A DNA stretch of 8,709 bases from Opitutaceae bacterium. GTDB lineage: Bacteria; Verrucomicrobiota; Verrucomicrobiia; Opitutales; Opitutaceae. Both the position numbers and the translations under genes were made by a program. The notes under the pieces were generated by a model. That model saw nothing but the letters and a program-made list of their open reading frames with translations, was not told where the DNA came from and made no database searches. Shown piece after piece: positions 5,286-8,709 of this stretch. The DNA lies in the NCBI GenBank assembly GCA_031282705.1, contig JAITDF010000738.1, positions 1 through 8,709 of the forward strand. Direction: 5' to 3'. Every line of letters starts with the position of its first letter. Position 1 is the stretch's first letter.

Positions 5286-6383
5286 ATGCCCGCCGCCACC
5301 ACCAAACGCCTCGACCAGAAAATCGCCCGCATCCGCGAAGGCCGCGCCACCGCCGCCGACTTCATCATCGCCGACGCCAAGGACGCCGACATGGCCTTCG
5401 GCATCACCGCCCCCGGCCCCGCGGCCGGCGCCGCCGCCTGCGCGTGGAACCGCGACGCGAAATTCTGCTACACCGAGTCCGCCGCCTCCTGCTGGAAAAC
5501 CCTCGCCGACTACCGCGCCCAAATCCGCGAAGTCATCGCCCAGGACATCGTGGACATCATGCTCCTCTCCGCCTCCAACCTCGAACAACTCGGCATGACC
5601 GGGCGCCTCTTTGAAAACTCCGCCATCACCCCCGCCGCGCGCGCCAACGACACCACCGACATCTGGGCCGTGCGCGGCGGCAAATACGCCAGCCACCCCT
5701 CGCGCGCCTTCCGCACCGCCTCGCTCGACCACATCAAATACGGCCGCCTCCCCGCCCCCGGCGAGACCCGCGACTACACCGCCCCCGCCACCGGCGCCGA
5801 CCTCGGCCTCTACTCGATCACCTTCACCAACAACATCGACTGGGACTACCACGCGCTCGAAGCCTTCCACGCCTTCCGCCACGAGGCCGAGCGGAAACGC
5901 TTCCGCTACTTCCTCGAAGTCTTCAACCCCAACGTCAACCCCGCCATCCCCGACCGCACCGTCGCCGCCTTTCTCAACGACCACATCGTGCGCACCCTCG
6001 CCGGCGTCACCGCCGCCGGCCGCCCGCTCTTCCTCAAAATCCCCTACAACGGCCCCGGCCCGCTGGAGGAACTCGTCGCCTACGACCCCGGCCTCATCGT
6101 CGGCATCCTCGGCGGCGGCGCCGGCACCACGCTCGACGCCTTCCAGCTCATCCACGACGCGCAAAAACACGGCGCGCGCGTCGCGCTCTTCGGCCGCAAA
6201 ATCAACCTCTCCGAGCACCCGCTCACCTTCATCCACTACCTCCGCCGCATCACCGACGGCGTCATCGCCCCCGTCGAGGCGGTGAAAGCCTACCACGCCG
6301 ACCTCGAACGCCTCGGCCTCAAACCCCAACGCCACCTCACCGCCGACCTCCGCCAGACCGCAACGGCACAAAGCTACCGCTGA
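5286..6383 (+). CDS. probable class I aldolase-like TIM-barrel protein
   Basis: 365 residues with no signal peptide or membrane segment; probably cytosolic. I read an eight-stranded barrel: FIIADAKDADMAFG (26-39), DIVDIMLLS (87-95), NDTTDIW (121-127), LGLYSITF (173-180), RYFLEVFNPNV (207-217), LFLKIPYNGP (248-257), LIVGILGGGAGTT (270-282) and ARVALFGRKIN (297-307). A lysine on the sixth strand (K251), then a Gly-rich loop and a GRKI motif near the end, is the layout of DhnA/FbaB-type class I aldolases, where Lys forms the Schiff base and the glycine loops bind phosphate. I recall similar uncharacterised proteins in planctomycetes and verrucomicrobia, but no proven substrate. The DeoR regulator upstream supports a sugar-phosphate role. 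I use the ATG at 5286; there is no Shine-Dalgarno and it follows a CCG-rich tract. The reaction is inferred, not shown. Confidence 0.8.
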   Translation: MPAATTKRLDQKIARIREGRATAADFIIADAKDADMAFGITAPGPAAGAAACAWNRDAKFCYTESAASCWKTLADYRAQIREVIAQDIVDIMLLSASNLEQLGMTGRLFENSAITPAARANDTTDIWAVRGGKYASHPSRAFRTASLDHIKYGRLPAPGETRDYTAPATGADLGLYSITFTNNIDWDYHALEAFHAFRHEAERKRFRYFLEVFNPNVNPAIPDRTVAAFLNDHIVRTLAGVTAAGRPLFLKIPYNGPGPLEELVAYDPGLIVGILGGGAGTTLDAFQLIHDAQKHGARVALFGRKINLSEHPLTFIHYLRRITDGVIAPVEAVKAYHADLERLGLKPQRHLTADLRQTATAQSYR

Positions 6384-6505
6384 AATCGCGCCCGCCCCGC
6401 CCGACCCGCCCCGTCCCGTTTAAACTTAACTTAAGGGCGCTTTGAAAAATCAAAAAACAACATGAAATCATTGAAAAGCTCACGCGGGGGCTTTGGGGGG
6501 CGGAG

Positions 6506-6576
6506 GGCGAGCGTCCCGCTTGCCTGACGGGGGCAGGATGCTCCCGCCACTTTGGGGCGGCGCGCTTTGCGCGCCG
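6506..6576. repeat. hairpin array in MITE copy B
   Basis: The hairpin at 6506-6524 (GGCGAGCG/CGCTTGCC, one wobble) and that at 6558-6576 (CGGCGCGC-TTT-GCGCGCCG, perfect) correspond to two of the four in copy A. Between them the GGGAGCA/TGCTCCC hairpin is slightly decayed (GGGGGCAGGATGCTCCC). Confidence 0.6.
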
Positions 6577-6675
6577 TCAGGCATGCGGGACGCTCGCCCT
6601 ACTTTCCAATCAGGCGAGCGGGACGCTCGCCCTACGCCCCGATCAGGCAAGCGGGACGCTTGACCTGCTTGGCTC
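6577..6675. repeat. three 33-bp tandem units in MITE copy B
   Basis: Units start at 6577, 6610 and 6643, each beginning TCAGGC and containing GCGGGACGC at exact 33-base spacing. Each unit is a hairpin (GGCRAGCG-GGA-CGCTYGCC) plus CTAC and a 7-base spacer; the third decays after its hairpin. Copy A has a single equivalent unit here. Confidence 0.8.
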
Positions 6676-6833
6676 TTTGCGTCTCCGCGGGAGACATGAT
6701 TTTTCAAAGTGCCCGCAAATGTTTCGACCGAGAAAAACGCGCTTGTTTTCGGGCTCTTTCACTTCACCCATTGGGCGAAGCTGCTGAAGCCGGATTCCCC
6801 TCCATGCTCGCTTTTCAACGGCGGAATTCAGGA

Positions 6834-8441
6834 TCACAGCAGGCGTCCCGGCTGGTAGGAGGCGGCGCCTTTCACCCTGGCGGCGGCGCGGCGCGCCTCG
6901 GCGGCGAAAATGTCCGCCTGGCGCGGGGCCGCGCCGACGAAACGGGCGTCTTCGGAAAGGATCGCTTCGAGTTTGGCTCGGGTGAGTTTCAGGCGCGCGT
7001 CGCCGGCGAGACGGCCGACGAGGCCGGCGTCGCCGCCCGCGCGCAGCGCCCTGGCGGCGGCGAGCGCGTGCTCCTTGATCGCCTCGTGCGCGGTCTCGCG
7101 GCCCGCGCCGGCCTTGACCGCCTCCATGAGGATCGTGGTCGTGGCGAGGAAGGGGAGGTTGCGGGTGTTTTCCGCCGCGATGGCCGCCGGGAAAATCTCC
7201 ATCCGCCGCAGCACGGTGAGGCAGGTTTCGAGCAGCCCGTCGATGGCGAAAAACGCGTCCGGCAGCGCCACGCGGCGCACGACCGAGCACGACACGTCGC
7301 CTTCGTTCCACTGGTGCCCGGCGAGCGCGCCGGTCATCGTCACGTAGCCGCCGAGGATCGTCGCGAAGCCGCAGATGCGTTCGCAATTGCGCGCGTTGAC
7401 CTTGTGCGGCATGGCGGAGGAGCCGACCTGGCCTTTCTGAAAACCTTCGGTGAGCAGGCCCTGGCCGGCCATGAGGCGCAGCGTGGTGGCGAGGCTGGCG
7501 GCGGCGGCGGCGAGCTGGTGCAGCGCCGAGACGACCTCGAAGTCGAGCGAGCGCGGGTAAACCTGCCCGACGGCGGAGAGCGGCGGCGTCTTGAAGCCGA
7601 GGTGCCGCACCACGCGCGCCTCCAGCCTCGCGACTTTGGCCGCGCTGCCGCCGAGGAGCGTGAGCTGGTCGAGCTGCGTGCCGACGGCGCCTTTCAGGCC
7701 GCGCACGGGATAACGCGCCGCGAGCCCGTCGATGCGCGTGAACGCGGCCAGCAGCTCCTGCCCGAACATCGCGAAGCGCTTGCCGAGCGTGACGGGTTGC
7801 GCGGGGACGTTGTGCGTGCGGCCGGTGAGCATGAGCGCGCGGTGCGCGCGCGCCTGTTTCGCCAGCGCGAGGAGCGCGGCGGCGGCCTTCATGCGCACGA
7901 GGCCGAGCGAGCGGCGCACTTGGAGCTGCTCGACGTTTTCGGTGAGGTCGCGGCTGGTCAGGCCGAGGTGGATGAACTCGTGCCCGGCGAGCGCGGAGAA
8001 CTCCTCGATGCGCGCCTTCACGTCGTGCAGCGTGAGGCGTTCGCGTTCCGCGATGCGGGCGAGGTTGATGTTGTCCTTCACGCGTTCGTAGTCGGCGATG
8101 GCCTGCGCGGGAATGGCGACGCCGAGGTCGCGCTGCGCCTTCATCACGGCGATCCAGAAATCGCGCTCGATGCCGATGCGTCCGGCGGGCGACCAGACGG
8201 CTTTCATCGCCGGCGAGGCGTAACGCTCGGCGAGCACGTTCGGGATCGCGTCGCCGGCGGCGGCGGGCGTGGCGGCGGCGGGCGCGGGGGCAAGCGCGGG
8301 GGTGGCGGCGGGCACGGGAGTGGCGGGAACGGGAGTGGCGGGAACGGGAGTGGCGGGCGTGGCGGCGGCGGGCGTGGCGGCGGCGCGGGTGGTGGCGGCA
8401 GCGGCGGCGGTGGTGGTGGTGGTGGATTTTTTCTTGGTCAT
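6834..8441 (-). CDS. purB: adenylosuccinate lyase
   Basis: Acts twice in purine synthesis: it splits SAICAR to AICAR plus fumarate, and adenylosuccinate to AMP plus fumarate; a cytosolic homotetramer in known members. The fumarase/aspartase-superfamily signature SSAMPHKVNA is at 341-350, the catalytic His region GRTHNVPAQPVTLGKRFA at 207-224 and LTSRDLTEN at 161-169; GQVYPRSLD and QWNEGDVSCSVVRRVALPD are strongly conserved. The core resembles actinobacterial PurB as I remember it. The core begins at IPNVLAERYAS (66-76); before it lie about 65 residues of Thr/Ala/Pro low complexity, encoded partly by 15-bp repeats. ATG 8441 was chosen over the GTG just before it; there is no start closer to the core. 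The total of 535 residues is longer than the usual 430-480. Confidence 0.94.
   Translation of the reverse strand: MTKKKSTTTTTAAAAATTRAAATPAAATPATPVPATPVPATPVPAATPALAPAPAAATPAAAGDAIPNVLAERYASPAMKAVWSPAGRIGIERDFWIAVMKAQRDLGVAIPAQAIADYERVKDNINLARIAERERLTLHDVKARIEEFSALAGHEFIHLGLTSRDLTENVEQLQVRRSLGLVRMKAAAALLALAKQARAHRALMLTGRTHNVPAQPVTLGKRFAMFGQELLAAFTRIDGLAARYPVRGLKGAVGTQLDQLTLLGGSAAKVARLEARVVRHLGFKTPPLSAVGQVYPRSLDFEVVSALHQLAAAAASLATTLRLMAGQGLLTEGFQKGQVGSSAMPHKVNARNCERICGFATILGGYVTMTGALAGHQWNEGDVSCSVVRRVALPDAFFAIDGLLETCLTVLRRMEIFPAAIAAENTRNLPFLATTTILMEAVKAGAGRETAHEAIKEHALAAARALRAGGDAGLVGRLAGDARLKLTRAKLEAILSEDARFVGAAPRQADIFAAEARRAAARVKGAASYQPGRLL
8311..8385. repeat. 15-bp minisatellite inside purB
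   Basis: Five consecutive 15-base units: the first three (8311-8355) read GGMACGGGAGTGGCG and the last two (8356-8385) GGCGTGGCGGCGGCG. They stay in frame with purB and encode the repeating PATPV block and neighbouring ATPAA in the N-terminal extension. Because the period is a multiple of three, unit gain or loss would not break the gene. Confidence 0.85.
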
Positions 8442-8497
8442 CACGGCAAGCCGCCAGTTAGACCGGGCGTGCGCGCAAGCACAATTCAGGAAAATGA

Positions 8498-8542
8498 GAG
8501 ATGTGGGAGGTATGCGAGATATGGGAGATATGGGAGGTAAAC
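8498..8542. repeat. 9-bp tandem repeat upstream of purB
   Basis: Five 9-base units (GAGATGTGG, GAGGTATGC, GAGATATGG, GAGATATGG, GAGGTAAAC) lie between the upstream gene's stop (8577) and the purB start (8441). The minus strand is pyrimidine-rich in this tract. It is out of keeping with the GC-rich neighbourhood and could affect purB expression; I cannot assign a promoter in it. Confidence 0.7.
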
Positions 8543-8576
8543 AACGGCTCGTGCGGGCCGGCCGCCGGCCTTGCCG

Positions 8577-8709
8577 TCATGGGAGCCCCAGGCGCCGCAG
8601 CAGGCGCCGCGCGGTGGCGGCGGGTTGCTCGAAATCGGCGGGAGCAAGCGGCAGGCGGCGCGGGCCGGTCGCCTCGTGGAAAAACCAAAGCGCGGCGGGT
8701 GCCATGTGC
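8577..8709 (-). CDS. 3' end of an unidentified gene (partial)
   Basis: A frame open from the right edge to a TGA at 8577-8579 has strong G/C bias at third codon positions, as in the neighbouring genes, and reads protein-like: WFFHEATGPRRLPLAP followed by a helical Arg/Leu-rich end and LRRLGLP. It is probably the C-terminal 40 or so residues of a gene that starts beyond the window; an ATG at 8705 is more likely internal than a start. I do not recognise the family. The gap to purB is 135 bp on the same strand, so co-transcription is possible but not indicated. Confidence 0.5.
   Translation of the reverse strand, partial: HMAPAALWFFHEATGPRRLPLAPADFEQPAATARRLLRRLGLP

Larger units (their letters stand above)
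6431..6718 (+). mobile_element. MITE-like element, copy B (288 bp)
   Basis: The left terminal repeat 6431-6452 and right terminal repeat 6697-6718 are inverted copies with a few differences; TTAA is intact on the left but reads GCAA on the right. Plus-strand order matches the minus strand of copy A at 237-456: CAACATGAAATCA near the left end, then the small hairpins, then GACATGA before the right terminus. It is 68 bp longer than copy A, largely explained by two more 33-bp units. It lies 47 bp past the aldolase-like gene in a locally AT-rich spot (GTTTAAACTTAACTTAA). No transposase is encoded. The rest of the gap to purB (6719-6833) shows nothing I can name. Confidence 0.8.

Noticed and set aside
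4594..5598. A 334-codon plus-strand frame overlapping deoR and the aldolase-like gene.
   Set aside because: It is an out-of-frame shadow, extremely rich in Ser/Pro/Arg, crossing two good genes.
5205..6371. A 388-codon open frame on the minus strand opposite the aldolase-like gene.
   Set aside because: Composition is Gly/Val/Glu/Asp low complexity typical of antisense to GC-rich genes; the plus-strand frame has barrel motifs.
6577..6675. 33-base periodic units considered as a small CRISPR array.
   Set aside because: The unit is itself a hairpin with only a 7-base variable part, there are no cas genes, and a one-unit version occurs in copy A.
6552..8540. A 662-codon open frame on the plus strand opposite purB.
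   Set aside because: It is the antisense shadow of a clearly conserved enzyme in GC-rich DNA; its sequence is Arg/Gly/Glu low complexity and it begins in the MITE.

Overview
The window is GC-rich bacterial chromosome with five complete protein genes, one clipped gene at the right edge, one tRNA, and an unusual load of hairpin-type repeats. Strong GC bias at third codon positions, the lack of Shine-Dalgarno sequences before most starts, palindromic interspersed repeats, and a gene set centred on sugar-phosphate enzymes and SorC/DeoR regulators suggest a Verrucomicrobiota-type organism, possibly Opitutaceae. That is an inference from general appearance; there is no marker gene here to settle it.

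Left part (1-555): no gene. It holds a 72-bp hairpin (138-209) and copy A of a MITE-like element with perfect 22-bp terminal inverted repeats (237-456). On the minus strand follows a two-gene unit: a SorC-family sugar-responsive regulator (1026-2012) and, 8 bp downstream, an RpiB/LacAB-type sugar-phosphate isomerase (556-1017) whose usual catalytic and phosphate-binding residues are partly replaced. A perfect palindrome at 2191-2210 is a candidate operator. Still on the minus strand is an EpsC-type serine O-acetyltransferase (2469-3389), the first step of cysteine synthesis.

Middle part: tRNA-Leu(GAG) on the plus strand (3530-3614), then about 700 bases without a gene, occupied by a 244-bp nested palindrome (3911-4154) and degenerate repeat remains. 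A DeoR-family regulator (4329-5096), with its own candidate operator just before the start codon, is followed by a probable class I aldolase-like TIM-barrel protein (5286-6383). The 189 bp between them are stop-free in the shared reading frame and would read as a Pro/Ala/Thr-rich linker.

Right part: copy B of the MITE-like element (6431-6718) lies in the opposite orientation to copy A and carries two additional 33-bp internal units. The minus strand then carries adenylosuccinate lyase purB (6834-8441), with a minisatellite-encoded low-complexity N-terminal extension of about 65 residues. Upstream of it are a 9-bp tandem repeat and the 3' end of an unidentified minus-strand gene.

Functionally, two regulator/enzyme pairs (SorC with the isomerase, DeoR with the aldolase-like protein) point to carbohydrate-phosphate catabolism, embedded among housekeeping genes (cysteine and purine synthesis, tRNA). 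No phage, CRISPR array or transposase gene is visible.
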